A stretch of 64,000 nucleotides of DNA from Isoetes taiwanensis (taxonomy: Eukaryota > Streptophyta > Lycopodiopsida > Isoetales > Isoetaceae), in assembly GCA_021234155.1 (NCBI GenBank), contig JAJEKV010000099.1:613585-677584 (forward strand), read 5' to 3'. Both the position numbers and the translations under genes were made by a program. The notes beneath the pieces were generated by a model, which did no database searches, was not told where the DNA came from, and worked only from the letters and a program-made list of their open reading frames with translations. How positions within the stretch are numbered: the first letter of the stretch is position 1; each line of letters starts with the position of its first letter. This document shows, one piece after another, positions 45,720 through 57,500 of this stretch.

Positions 45720-47060
45720 AAAACCCAGAACTCATCGGGCCGGTCGAGATAGTGCGATTGGTGGTGGCGTTCTCTGATCATTTACTTGATAGTTCATAGA
45801 CACTATGCAGGTACCACCTCTCCTAGAGATAAGTAAGGAAATGCCCGGTGCATTCCAAAATCGTTATGCCTAAGCTCCGGATATCACTAAGATATCCATA
45901 TTTGCTTCCAACTATATGCTTTCATTTTGCGGATGAGGGAGAAATCAATACTATAACTATAGTTCATACAAGGCGCCAACATGTACAATGGTTCATATAG
46001 CATACACGCCATGTATGTGAAGGTCCCAACAAGCGTATCCGTTGTTGGGGTAATGTTTGCCGGCCTTGACCTTACGACACCAAAAGTCACGCAATTTTAA
46101 CATTACCTTTACTATTTAATAAGAGATTGGATGGCTTTATGTGGCGGTGGATTATGTCTTGCTTATGCAAAGTACCAATCCTTGCAAAACACAGCGGATC
46201 ACATAGCACATGAGGCAAATCTAGGAAAAAATAGACACTGAAAGCCCAAAGAACTTGAGATAGATAATATTGATGTATCCCTTGCACCTTACAGGATCCG
46301 CAGCCAAGCGTAGTTCCGAGGGAATTGTTTTCTTCTTCTTAGAGTAGGTCACCAAGTGTTCCAATATCCATATACTCCAAGCGTCTTGCTGAACCATTAT
46401 GGTAAAATGCAAATATAGAGGCGCACAATATGTAGGCGGTGAAGGAATGAATAATCTTTTAGCTACAAATGATGCCTTTATGACCAAGCTCCTCATATTG
46501 AAGGATAACTGCTTGAAATGCATCTTGAACTTTTAAGACTAACAAAATTTTAAAAGATTTCCTAATTTGCCTTTAATATGAACCATCTTGTAAGCACCTT
46601 CATAGCAAATAAGCGGCACATCCACTTATGACAAACTAGGCGCACAACGGCACTAGCCCCTCTTGCCTACGCTTTCCCGCAGTCTCAAAATCTTGCGAGT
46701 AGTTTGGTCATCCCTTCTCACTGCGTAGAATTAGAACTTAAATTCGATTTTCAAGCAGCAGCCTAGGTAAACACTCACATTTGTAGGTTGAACATTTGAC
46801 ACCTGCGAGGCCATGTTCATTCAAGCGTATGTCTCCGCTCCGGTGGGGTGCCACTTTCACGTAGTCCTATACAATCAACATGAGAAGATGCATTTCCCTG
46901 CTAGTGCAGAAGAATGTGATCTTAGTACCCGAAATATTCATACAAACTTGTTTGTGGTCGGTAGACGAAGTTTCATTAGTTAGCACACCCATATCTTTGG
47001 ATACCAAAAGTCTACCCAATACCAATACAAAGCAATATGTGATAAAAGCACATGCTTGAG
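45720..47060 (-). pseudogene. MAP kinase kinase (MKK) pseudogene
   Basis: MAPKKs phosphorylate MAP kinases in signalling cascades. Minus-strand pieces appear in MKK order: RLLVSKDMGVLTNETSS (about 46,990; compare the LLVNKDG segment of group-A plant MKKs), the glycine-loop relic GASAVVRLVCHK (46,625-46,660) with RLFAMKVL carrying the ATP lysine, FYHNG and LEYMDIGTLGDLL (about 46,345-46,410), the catalytic loop IIHRHIKPSNLL (HRH codons at 46,141-46,149), TFGVV (about 46,085) where DFG is expected, DTLVGTFTYM, then YGYLSDIRSLGITILEC (about 45,880). Catalytic Asp of HRD is His and Asp of DFG is Thr, with stops and frame changes throughout. A non-matching insert before the catalytic loop may be a decayed intron, which would argue against a processed copy. 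Confidence 0.75.
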
Positions 47061-48107
47061 GGCCCACATATGCGTGACCCATAAAACATCAGGATACCAT
47101 TTATGGTCTTATCATTTCTACCTTAGTCAAAGAGACCTCGTGCAAAGCTAACATACCCTCCTAAGTATAGCTATAGCCATCAAAAACGAGAAGGAAATGA
47201 AATGCAATATGCGTAGCAAACCAAAGACTGTTTTGAATGCGCTCTATCCTGACTCAGAGTCTTAGAATTACCCGACTCAGTCTAGAATCTCGCAAGCTGG
47301 AACTTGCCTTTCCACCATTATTTGCCTCGGATATCTGATATACAGGAAGTTCCCGAAACTGGCCTCTTGCTTTTGTTAAAGGTTGTCTCCATAAACCCCC
47401 TTTAGGCATATTTCCAATGTTGGATGCCGCGAGAAAACCCGAAAGCGTTCATTCAAAAAACCGAAGCGTTCATTTCAAACCCCTCACGATCTTGAAGGAT
47501 CCATTTAAAGCGGATCTTAAGCACCCCTCTGAGTATCAAGCGGGTGAGGAGTTCCACGCCCGGCACGCGTAAGCGACCGCACGTCCGAAACAGCGGTGGT
47601 GACGCATTATAATTTTTGGGCCGTATCGCGAGCTGGCGGGTGAGGTAAGAAAAAAAACCCTAACTTGATCCAGCACATGTTAGATCACGGATTTTTTAAT
47701 GGTAGGAAATCCCGGGCATTTGCATCCATTGTTGAATACTTCATTTCAAATTAAGCAGGGTCCACACTTGCTAGCATCTTAGCCCATCAAGAAAATCTAT
47801 TGAAGATACAACATACCCCAGTCTCATCATAAATATTTTTGTATGGCAGTATATATTTTTCTACGAAGGTTTTTCCCCCAAAAGGGCGGGCATTTTTAAT
47901 CCTAGTAGTAAAATCGGTACTGCTACATGCATCCGCTATTTGGCATTTATTGCTACCCATTGTATTCTGTCCCATAGACCAATTTGTCTCCAAGGATGTT
48001 AAAAACCAATTTAATTGAATTCAATTCAATTCCATATTCATTATAATTGCGATGCAGAAATATTATAGGGATAAAAACTAAAAATTATAGAATGAATTAA
48101 GCATGCT
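47061..48107. other. No recognisable gene
   Basis: Only short frames without motifs. A CCCGAAAGCGTTCATT / CCGAAGCGTTCATT pair sits at about 47,436-47,478. Confidence 0.45.
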
Positions 48108-48345
48108 GAGATAAGAGTGCCCACTACTACGTAGCCCGAGTTAGGTTTACCATTTAGACAACTTGAATAAATAGGCATTATTGTTTTTTCCTTTGGGAAC
48201 AAGTTTTTGGGTTGCCCTAGGGGGCCGGAAGCCACACTGGATTTCGTGGAGTTTGTGGGATATCTTTTGAGTATATCTTCGGAATATACTTTCGGTATAT
48301 GTTGATAGCTTGCTAAAAACCCTTTGTTCCTTAGCAAATACGCGA
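48108..48345 (+). repeat. Dispersed repeat B copy 2 joined to repeat C copy
   Basis: 48,108-48,218 matches 32,409-32,520. From the shared GGGTTGCCCT onward, the sequence to about 48,340 matches repeat C (also at 51,610-51,715 and 55,709-55,820), with GATATCTTTTGAGTATATC-type phrases and a CTTTGTTCC end. The antisense frame at 48,041-48,499 runs across this repeat and is not supported. Confidence 0.65.
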
Positions 48346-49255
48346 TTGATTTAGCACGTTGTGGATCCAAGGATATTGCGGGCCAGGGTAGCTGGCGGCT
48401 CAATCTCATGAATAAGAACAATGGGAGGCGATAATTTTTGCTTATGGCTATATAGAAAAGAGAGGTTCCGGAATTAGAAGCAGGACAAACAAAATGCAAG
48501 ATCGGTCATTTCCTTGATCTTGCTTAATGGCACATTGATTCTACGGCAACCAACAGGAGTTTGTTCTTTGGATTTTACCACCGAATTACTCCTTTTGGCT
48601 CAAATTTCTATACATGTTCCTAGTACTTTGAAAGGCATTACTTGGTTATTGCAAGTGGATGGGTGTGAGGAACCGAACAGGTTGTTTATAATACCACCTT
48701 ACTTGAGACTTACCTAGCTTTGCTTTCTTACGGGGCATGTGACCTTGGTGTATTTTTGTCATACAATGCTAGGGTTCTAGCGTATTTTTGTACTCATGCT
48801 TTATTCTTGAAGTTGGAAAATTCTCCTCAAAGGTTAGCATTTCCATATCTTTTGTAACTAACTTGCAATTTACGTTTTAGATTATGGCGCATCAGCATAG
48901 AGCATGCATTGGCATATATTCACCACTAAATAACTATGCCTTGACATGTCAAAGCTTTGGATAAGCAAAATTAGTCTGAGAACCACACCTTCAAAGCAAA
49001 TTCATAATCTCATGGTCTCCCCTTGCAAGAGGAATGTTTACGAATTGTCTATAGGTGTTTTGTTGCTTAGCCATGAACAATCTATCTGATCGCGATTATT
49101 GCGGGATATGCTAACAATGTAAAGGTCTTCTTGCATTAGCTTGTTTTTCATATATATGCAAAATGAAGGTCTAGAACCTAACAAGGCCATATTCCTGAAG
49201 TCGCGTTGAAAGCATGTACTTGATATTACTTCCAAGAATATGGAAAATGCATTCA
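48346..49255. other. No supported gene
   Basis: The plus frame at 48,514-48,717 has no recognisable domain. The stretch leads into the PPR pseudogene and may contain its eroded 5' part. Confidence 0.4.
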
Positions 49256-50660
49256 TGGCCAGTTATAAGCGGTATTTCGATGTTGTCTTAGGAAACTTGC
49301 TCTTGTCGGTATGTATGCAAAATGTAGGGATTTGGATATGGCATGCAAAATCTTTTGGACAATTGTCTAATTTGGATGCCATCACACTTGGAGTACAATG
49401 ATAGCGGGGATATGTTAGAAGCATGGAAGGCTCTCTTTATGCTTGAATGTGCGAGGTGTATGCGGCTGAAGGTATACGACCTACTATGCGTGACTTTTTT
49501 GGCGAGCATTTTCAAGACTTTGCCTGTGGTGGTGCCATAGAGTGAGGGGTAGGTGTATTCATGAACACATAATTCATCTAGAATTCCACTCAAGCACAAC
49601 TTTTGGGTAATACTGCGGATTTGATATGTATGTCAAATGTGGGGCGTAAATGGAAGCGGATATGGTCTTGATTAGTTGCCATCAGACAGCCGTATTGACA
49701 CGGAATCGTTAGTTCTTGGGATATGCCTATGTTGGTAAAGACCACCTTTAGAATGCTTTGGTAAAATGAAGCATGATGGCATAAGGCTGGAATATTTGGT
49801 AACATAGGCTACATTGATTGCGAGGGTTTGTTCAACATGGTGAAAACTTTACTTGCTGCGGAATACTTCCGAGAATATGAGGAATGGGGGCCTGGAAACC
49901 AAGCAAGGTGGCATTTCAAGTGCATTGTTAAAAGGCATCTTGTAGTAATTTAGGTGTTGTAAGAGCAAGGCGGGTGTGTATTCATGGCGGATTATGGAAT
50001 TCATTCTTGGGGAAGACATTGTTATTGCAAATACCCTTGTTGATATGTATGCTAAATGTAACAATTTTCTGAAGCTGTGTATTTTTAACAAATTGACAAG
50101 TAGGGATGTTGTATCATGGAATCGTTGATTCTGGGGATATGCTCAACATGAGAAGAGGGCTTATAATACACGGACATGTTGAAACCATGCAACTAGAGGG
50201 CATAAATTCCTGCGGGGAATCAACGTTGTTAGCCATGCTAAAGGCATGTGGTTGCGTAAGCCATAAGCGAGGGCTTTTCCATGAACATGCAATTGAAAGG
50301 TGTGAATATAATATTCTTACTTAGAGTCTTTGTGTTGATATGTGATACAGGTGGGAACCCTAAAGGCTGAGGAAAGGTGTGTGATTGTAGTGCAATGATT
50401 TAGGGATATGCCCAAGTAATGGCAGTTGTTGTACAATGTCTAGAAGGCATGCAAAGCGTGGCAATAAACGGATCATATAGCATTCCACGGGTATCCTTCT
50501 GTCGGTAGATCGGGGCCTAGTAAGAAGGCCAGCGGTATTCCAATTATGGAAAAGAACAAAATGGATTGGTACGGATATGGTCCATATTACTTGCACGATG
50601 GATCTCCTTGAGCTGAGGACATTTTGAGGAAGCGAGAATCTATATTTCATAAAAGTTCGT
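49256..50660 (+). pseudogene. PPR protein pseudogene
   Basis: Broken plus-strand frames carry PPR motif pieces in the expected order: ALVGMYAKCRDLDMACKIF (about 49,300), a MYVKCG relic (about 49,630), LVDMYAKCNNF (about 50,037), TSRDVVSWN (about 50,098), GYAQHEKR and MQLEGINSCGESTLLAMLKA (50,187-50,245), then HEHAIERCEYN. Stops and indels occur every few tens of codons, so it is long dead. It is on the opposite strand from the 11.7-15.5 kb PPR gene and not an obvious recent copy of it, though both are PLS-type. Confidence 0.7.
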
Positions 50661-52609
50661 AATGGGCGATAGTTGCTTGCACTTAGCTTTGGTAGTGCCT
50701 GCTTGATTATCTTGCTGTAAAGCTAGGAAGGCAATCTTTTAATAATCTTATTCATTTTGGATGCCTCTAGTGCATGGTATGTGCTCATGTCAAACACTTA
50801 CGCATAAATGCTTATATCTTGGGGAGAATGTTAATAAGGATCTCTTGAGGCTATAAATTTAAATAAATGTTCTCGAGAATAGGAGTATAGATCGACCTTG
50901 CCTTGAGGATTAATCACCTTTACTGGCTGACCTTTTCTTTGACGTTTCCCAATTTTTACATGGGAATTTTCCAAGACCATATTGTCATACAAGTAGGATC
51001 AGAAAATTCATCTGAGAACATACGTAATGTGCCATCTTATTCTTCTCTCTTGTAGTGATGCAAAACAATATATGGAAACGAGGGAAAGCGAGGGGAGTAA
51101 TGATTATGAGAGTTTAACTCTCAATATCAAAGAAAATTAAACTGTAGGGAATTTGAGGTATTGAAAAGTAAAATTTATATAGAAACATATGGTAAAAAAT
51201 AGGGGAAGGTTGGGATTTATCAGTGAGATTGAAGCCAAAGTCCATGCGCCAAATGGTTACAAATAATAGGAACCCGGTTCTATGATCAATTAAACTTGCA
51301 TTTCCATGAAAATGCTAAGTCCAAGATAAAAGCGTGAATAAAATCTAAATTTCTTTAGAAAATTGTTAAAGACATACTAATACCCTCTTTATCCATTTCA
51401 AATACGGTAGACTAAGAAGGCGGCAAAGATGATGTCACATAAATGATTTGCATTTGGCTAACTCAAAATTGCATCGCGGCGTTTCTATAGTTGGAATATG
51501 GTTCTTGATAACCTTGGTAATGGAAGAGATTGCATTGCCAAATAGCCAAAACAACCCAGTTGGAAAACACGCGTATTTTTTCAACTTTGCTAGAAAGAAG
51601 CTAGTAGTAATTTTTGGGTTGCCCTCGAGAGCAAACCACCGTTTAATAATGGGTTTATGGCATATCCAAGTATATCTTGGAAGCATGCTTAGGATATCTT
51701 TGGTAGTACTCTAAGCTGGTTGTTGCGATGGTAGCGTCGGCATGAGGAGGTTTGGCCAAAGAGCAAAATCTTGACTGATTATCTGACACTTAGGGCTGAG
51801 ATGCGAGGCCCGGTGTAGTAGGCATTTGAATGGGTGGGTGCATTTGAGAATGCAAAAGGTTCATTTTAGTTTTATGGCCTGCCTTTGTCCTGCAGTTTGC
51901 TAGAAGTGGATATTTAAAGAGGCTTATTATAGATTGTGGCGAGGAGCCAGGCTTAGAGCAATTTTCCTGAATGGAAGAAGCATTTGAATGCGTTTGTAAG
52001 TTTCTGTTCACGAATCTAATTTTTGATCAAGCCTAAAATCACGGCAGCCCTAAGATGTCTTTGCGAAGTTTTAGAAATGTGAAGGAGCATGGAATAGAAA
52101 ATTTGGAAACAAAGATGTGATATGTATTTGCTTCATGGCAGATTGCTGCAGAGTTAGGTAGATACTATTCTTGTTCTTGATGTGACCAACTAGTATTACC
52201 AAAACCTGAATTGGCTCTTTACACCGGAGTATTCTATTCATAATATTTGTATACATTCACAAAGAAAATAAAAAGCCGTATTTATGTCACGGGGCACGTA
52301 CAATTTCAAATGCTGATGTAACTACGAAGCATTCTTCATGAATCACTAATGTGTTTTAGACAAAGAACATAATCCGTCAATCCCAATTGGTCTAGGCAGC
52401 TTGTAAGCCTCTTCTTGGTCCATATACAATTCATAAACAAAAGAAAACAAAACAACACAAAACAAAAGCCCCATTCAAGCGATTAATAAGCCATCACACA
52501 TGAAATGATCTAACAAGAACCATGAAAATGACGACAGCGAGGAAACATGAAAACACACTTTTTATTGCGGGAGGCCAACCCCGTCGTCTTGTGACACATT
52601 TCTTTGGTT
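50661..52609. other. No recognisable gene; contains repeat C copy
   Basis: A copy of repeat C (GGGTTGCCCT to GGATATCTTTGGTAG) lies at about 51,610-51,715. Frames at 51,435-51,686 and 51,448-51,714 overlap on opposite strands and are not supported. Confidence 0.45.
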
Positions 52610-52965
52610 TCTCTTTGTTTAAAATCTTTGCCTAAAAATGTTGTTATAAATAAATTATGTAGCCAAACTAGGACGAGCATGATGCATTGCAATAATCCAG
52701 ATATAATCCTTCTCATTAACTTCGTCAAACATCTATATGCGAAGCATCTTCAATTTCCTAAAGCGAAGAAAGAATAACAAAAGCCATAGTGCATCGCATT
52801 TAACAAAACTCAGGAAAAAATAAATAGTCGCTTGAAAGGGATACGAGCTAATGGGATCCATCCTGGAGCAAAGGAAGAATAGCAAAAGCCATAGTGCATT
52901 TTGCATTGAACATAACTCACAAAGGGGAATCTTCGGGTAAGGTTGACACTGAATTTTGCTGCTCA
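52610..52965 (+). repeat. Dispersed repeat A, copy 3 (longest)
   Basis: This copy joins the block seen at 33,220-33,420 to the block seen at 36,180-36,320, so it shows the full unit. It holds two related halves around CAAAAGCCATAGTGCAT (52,780 and 52,885) and ends with an ESSGKVD-coding phrase that it shares with the receptor-kinase remnant at 36,290. Confidence 0.75.
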
Positions 52966-53344
52966 ACATTTGTACTAGCGGATAAGCTAAGTTAGCTTTT
53001 ATAACTTTAATTGGGTGATTGTATTCACATCCAGGTTCAATTAAGGAATTTAGTTAAGCCAACTTAAAGGAATCACATTTGCACGTATCTAATTAATAAT
53101 CTTGGTTAAAAAATAGCTTACCTAGATTATGTTTGCACACATTTAGTTAAGTCAGATTAAGTTGTCACTGTATCCCTCTAGGCAAAAAGGTCGTCAAACC
53201 AGTCCTACCTTGGACATTATTTCAGACTCTGCAGCCTTTTCCAAGTGCTTCTCCATTTTTACAAGTGGCTTGTTGGCCCGACATGAAGCTGATCAAACAC
53301 ATCTTTTGCAGCCATGCCCCTCCATCCACACCCTATTGGAGACT
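52966..53344. other. Spacer without a recognisable gene
   Basis: The frame at 53,162-53,470 is meaningful only in its second half, where it enters integrase sequence. Confidence 0.45.
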
Positions 53345-54727
53345 CCATGGTGGGCACCTTCTCCTTTTATGATCAATCATGGCTATCAATGCCTTACTCC
53401 AGACAGTGGCATAATCCAGTTTCTAAGATGGAAGTGTCTCAACAATTGCTTACATATATGCAAGCCCTAGTTGAGGAAGTTCGAGGGTATTTGTTAGCTG
53501 CCAGAGCCCGGCAAAAGAGCCTTCCTGATCGGCATCGGACAATACGGGAATTTCAATTGTTGAGTCAATATGGCTAAAAACTAAGGTGAAGCAGGCCAAA
53601 CTCAAAATTGGCAATTGCAAGAAGCTTGCATCTAGATGGGCGGGACCTTTTGAGATAACCGAGAGGATAGATTCTTAGGCCTACTGGTTGAATCTACCCG
53701 CGCATTTGAAGATCCATAAAATCTTTCATGTGAGCCTCTCAAGAAGCATAATCCCGATCCAGAAAAGATTCTTGATATAGCCAAACACTTACGGAATGTG
53801 GCCGAGATCAAATTGGAGATTGTGCACGAGGCTCTCCTTGATTGTGGATATGGCAAACCCCTAGAACTCAAATCTTGCGATGTTGGTTAAGTGGAAGCAC
53901 TTGCCAGCGAGGAGGATGGAACACGGGTCCTTAAAATTGGATTGGGACAAGGCTTACCCGGACTTTTATGCGAGGAATGCGAGGCCGAGACCATTGGGAT
54001 CGTCAACTCCAACCACAGCCAGTAAGCATTGCGTTATGGGTCCGTGAGGGATCATTTAGGGGGTTGGGTTGCAGCCCATCCTAGATGGGGAGTGGGCATA
54101 TAGGCATTCATAATAGAGCATTCATATATGGCTATAATAGGGTATTGCCATTTCATACGCATGAGAGCCGAAATGCAAGTCTTAGGCATGGGATTTCCTT
54201 CATTCATATTTCTTTTTAATTAAGGAGGTGGTCCCTTCAACCACACTATTTTAATTATTTTGCCAAGTCTTGTCTTTACGTGGTCTACAGTCGATGGCGT
54301 GTACTATGCTACTTGAGAAGATTCTAGGTCTCGGTCACAGGGGCCATCTCTTGTTATTGCATTTGTTATTTTGTATGTGTGCTCCTATATCTAATTTAGG
54401 TGATATGAGTATTTATTTGGCCTCAAAGCGGACGTTAAAGAATATACATACTTCCTTCTTGTCCTATGCAATTTATGCGATTATTGTGCGGCATGTCTAT
54501 TCTTGCTAAGGTTTTCCCTCGCGAAAACCCTTGAGGTGGGGGTTTTTAATCACATCATTAATAAACTGCTTTGCTCTCTTTTATTTTAGGTCCCACATAA
54601 GCCAATTGGTCTCGTGGGCGCTAAAAATCCTATTCTATTCTATTCTCAAGGGACTTTTCTAACTTAATTGTTTTATTAAACTAACCCCAATCTTTGAGGG
54701 GACAACATTATTCCAAGGAGGGAGAAA
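53345..54727 (+). mobile_element. 3' fragment of a second chromovirus (integrase tail, chromodomain, polypurine tract)
   Basis: From SPFMINHGYQCLTPD (about 53,362) the sequence parallels the integrase tail of the complete element: EEVRGYLLAARARQKSL, KQAKLKIGNCKKLA, WAGPFEITERI, HLKIHKIFHVSL. A chromodomain relic LVKWKHLP is at about 53,886. A non-coding stretch follows with a GGAGGTGGTCCC match near 54,225 and a polypurine tract CAAGGAGGGAGAAAG at 54,713-54,727. There are stops and frameshifts. LTR-like debris continues to about 55,560. Confidence 0.75.
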
Positions 54728-55560
54728 GTATTTCCATGTATTTATATAGTATCACATTATACATACTATGACATGTCACAGTATAAGTGGATTTTTATGG
54801 ATCATTCTGCAGGGATAACTTAGGTTGACCTAAAAGAACTTTTATTAGCTATGCTAAATTGGTAAACCTAATTAGGCTGAGTAATGTAGTAATTAGTAAA
54901 AGTTAGCTAATTAGGGGTGCCACCTGACCCAAATTTGGCGGGGAACTTGCTATGTTTAGAGGAGCAAATTGAAATTTCCCAATTATGCCCAAATGATTTG
55001 GGAGTTGAAGGAAGGAGAAGAGCTACAGTACGCAGCGGACTTGAAGAATGGAAGCCTTTGTGACAATATGCAGTCCCTGGACATGCGATTAGATGAATGG
55101 TTAATTTTATCTTTCTTCAAGATGATGATCAAATCTTTGATTGTGTTCTCTCTCCTTCAGGTTTCTCCTCTGGGTTTAAGGGTGGGTAGGATACAAGGCT
55201 TTTCTGATAGAGATGTCTCTAGCTGAACCATAAGACCCGATGCTTCATGTATAAAAGCTGCCATGGATGCTACGGCTGTGTTCAGGCTGGTTTCATGGAT
55301 GTATTGGTGACAGGGTCCTTTTTTAATTCAAGACTCTATAGTGTGCTAGGCTTATGACAGATGTGAAGGTATTGATGGTGTGTTTTCTGGGTGGTGGTGA
55401 ACCGACCTTTTAGATTTAGGGGTAAGTCAGTCTGGATGAGAGGTCGTGCATGTTCTTTACTTACTGAGGATCCGTCATGCTGGGAGGGGCGCCTTCCAGG
55501 CCACCACCTCATCGAGGCCCAAGGGAGGATGTAACACAGGTAGTCATAGGGTGATTCATG
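54728..55560 (+). repeat. Degenerate LTR debris of the second chromovirus
   Basis: It directly follows the polypurine tract. The clearest match to the complete element's LTR is GATGTAACACAGGTAGTCAT at 55,530, equivalent to the region around 30,240-30,260. The LTR end is not recognisable. Confidence 0.45.
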
Positions 55561-57169
55561 ATACCCATCTCCAAAGGTTACATTATATGTCTTGACCCTA
55601 TTTGGGTATACGAGGAGGCGGGATGGATTGGACTATTGTTTGTCACTAACTCTCTTTTATCATTTGGATTTGTTGCTTCTACCTTTTGTTTATCCCCCAA
55701 ATTCTCATGATTGGTTGCCCTAAGGGGAGCAAATAACCAACATCAGGGTTATAGCATATTCCTTCTCTGTTAAATATACTAGGATATCTTTGATAGGCGC
55801 TCCAAACCCATTGTTCCTATCATTGGCGATCATTAAGGTTACGGATGGCGGGCGGTGACTTGAATCTAATCTTTGGGCCTTGTGCTTCTGGTCTGATGTG
55901 GGATGTGGATCTCGGTGGCTGCTGCGATGCAGCATGTAGACATCTTAATGCAATCCATTTTCGGTTCAGACGTTCTGGCGTGGGTGGGCAGATCTCAGAA
56001 TCCTTCCTTGGGAGGGTTGGCTTGTGATGGATATTTTTAACATTCGGTGACAATACTTGTTTCAAAGATCAAAGAAGTTGATAGTCTTGCATATGGGTGT
56101 TAAAGAAAAATCTCTAGATCCCTACATTCTAAGTTCACTTTGCAAGTCACACTGATTTACCATCCCACCAAGGGGAGGGAAATGGTCTCACTTGGAGGCA
56201 CTAAATTCAAATGTTGGATGGGGTGCGAGGTCAAGAAGCCGTTGGGATCGGATAGGGAATATGCAGTTACATGAAGTGCCTTAAAGCCCCACATGCATAG
56301 ATACATGTCATTTCATGTGGCTTGGCAACATTCATGCACTTCAGCGCCATCAAATAAGTAGAGGCAGATCCATACAACCAGGTTTGTGCACTTGGATATA
56401 AGGGTGGAAATCAACGCTTCATCCAACGGCTCAACTCCACCAAATATTTTATCAGGCACTTCTTCATAGCGATTTCGGTTTGAGGAGATTATAAGGAAGT
56501 GGAAGAACAAGATGAGGAGGAGAGAGATGGCTTGCGAAAGGATGGAAAAGCAAGTGTAGCATGAGGAAGAAATAGAGCGTGCTGGGCCACCAATAGGCAT
56601 ATGACCTTATCTTGTGGGGTGTTCATTGAAAGGGAATTGATATCAAGTAAGAATACCCGATGCCACATACATGATTTATTTTTGTATTTTACGTGAAATT
56701 CTTCCTCATTTTAATTGTATTTATGGGAGACCCATTTTCTTATAGCTGAAACCATCACGAAGAGATTCCTAGTGCATCTGATTTGGGGAAGAATTAATTC
56801 CCTTGGTTCATTATGCGGGGTCATACGGAAAAAAGTTTAGTCTTGAATGGGCAAATGCGGATGCGGTGATGAAGTTGACAAAGAAACCGGGATCTAGGAC
56901 AAGATCACAGGCCCTTTCAGCCGAGGTCAATACAACCTCAGCTGAAAAAACCAAAGAGTTAACAAAATTCTCCTTATTACGGATTTTAATGGGGTTTTAG
57001 GCAAGTTTATGACTTGAAAGAGGATCCACACATTGGCCGGGCGAAGGCAGCCATCCAGAATTGAACCGTAAAAGTTCATGATTTCAATTTCTTGGAGGAG
57101 ATGGTGTTTTTTTAATTGAGATTGCATTATGATGGTATATTAGGTAATATTGACATTGATAGAAAGTTG
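55561..57169. other. No supported gene; contains repeat C copy
   Basis: A repeat C copy lies at about 55,709-55,820 (GGTTGCCCTAAGGGGAGC to CATTGTTCC). The frames at 55,845-56,027, 56,313-56,600 and 56,803-57,000 have no domain I recognise. Confidence 0.45.
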
Positions 57170-57500
57170 CACTACAACAAAATAATTTTCGTCGGGTATA
57201 GCGCGTCGAACAAAGTGACACTATATTATACTCAAAGGCCCATTAATGTCACGGGTTGGCCAAAAGGATTCTATCTTTTGATGTAGCATGGGTGTCATCT
57301 TTTGCGTCTAATGTTAAATCAAGGCTACATAGCATAAAATACATCACATTCTCATTGTAACAATTGCGGGGCATGTTTGTGTCGAGCTTACATCGAGTTA
57401 TTCAATAATTCGTCATATTTTACATCATATTAGTCGAACTATGCGACTAAGATTATTCACGCCATATTGGCGTCCTTATCTCTTTTTGTAGGTTAACGTC
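57170..57500 (+). mobile_element. Probable CACTA (EnSpm-type) transposon terminus
   Basis: CACTACAACAAAATAATTTT at 57,170 matches the diagnostic CACTA terminal sequence (typically CACTACAAGAAAA). The following 300 bp are rich in GTCG and CGAC phrases (for example GTCGAACTATGCGAC at about 57,433), as in subterminal repeat zones. The preceding bases are TTG, a possible 3-bp target site. No matching TTGTAGTG end is seen to the right, so the element is truncated or extends outside the window. Confidence 0.5.
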
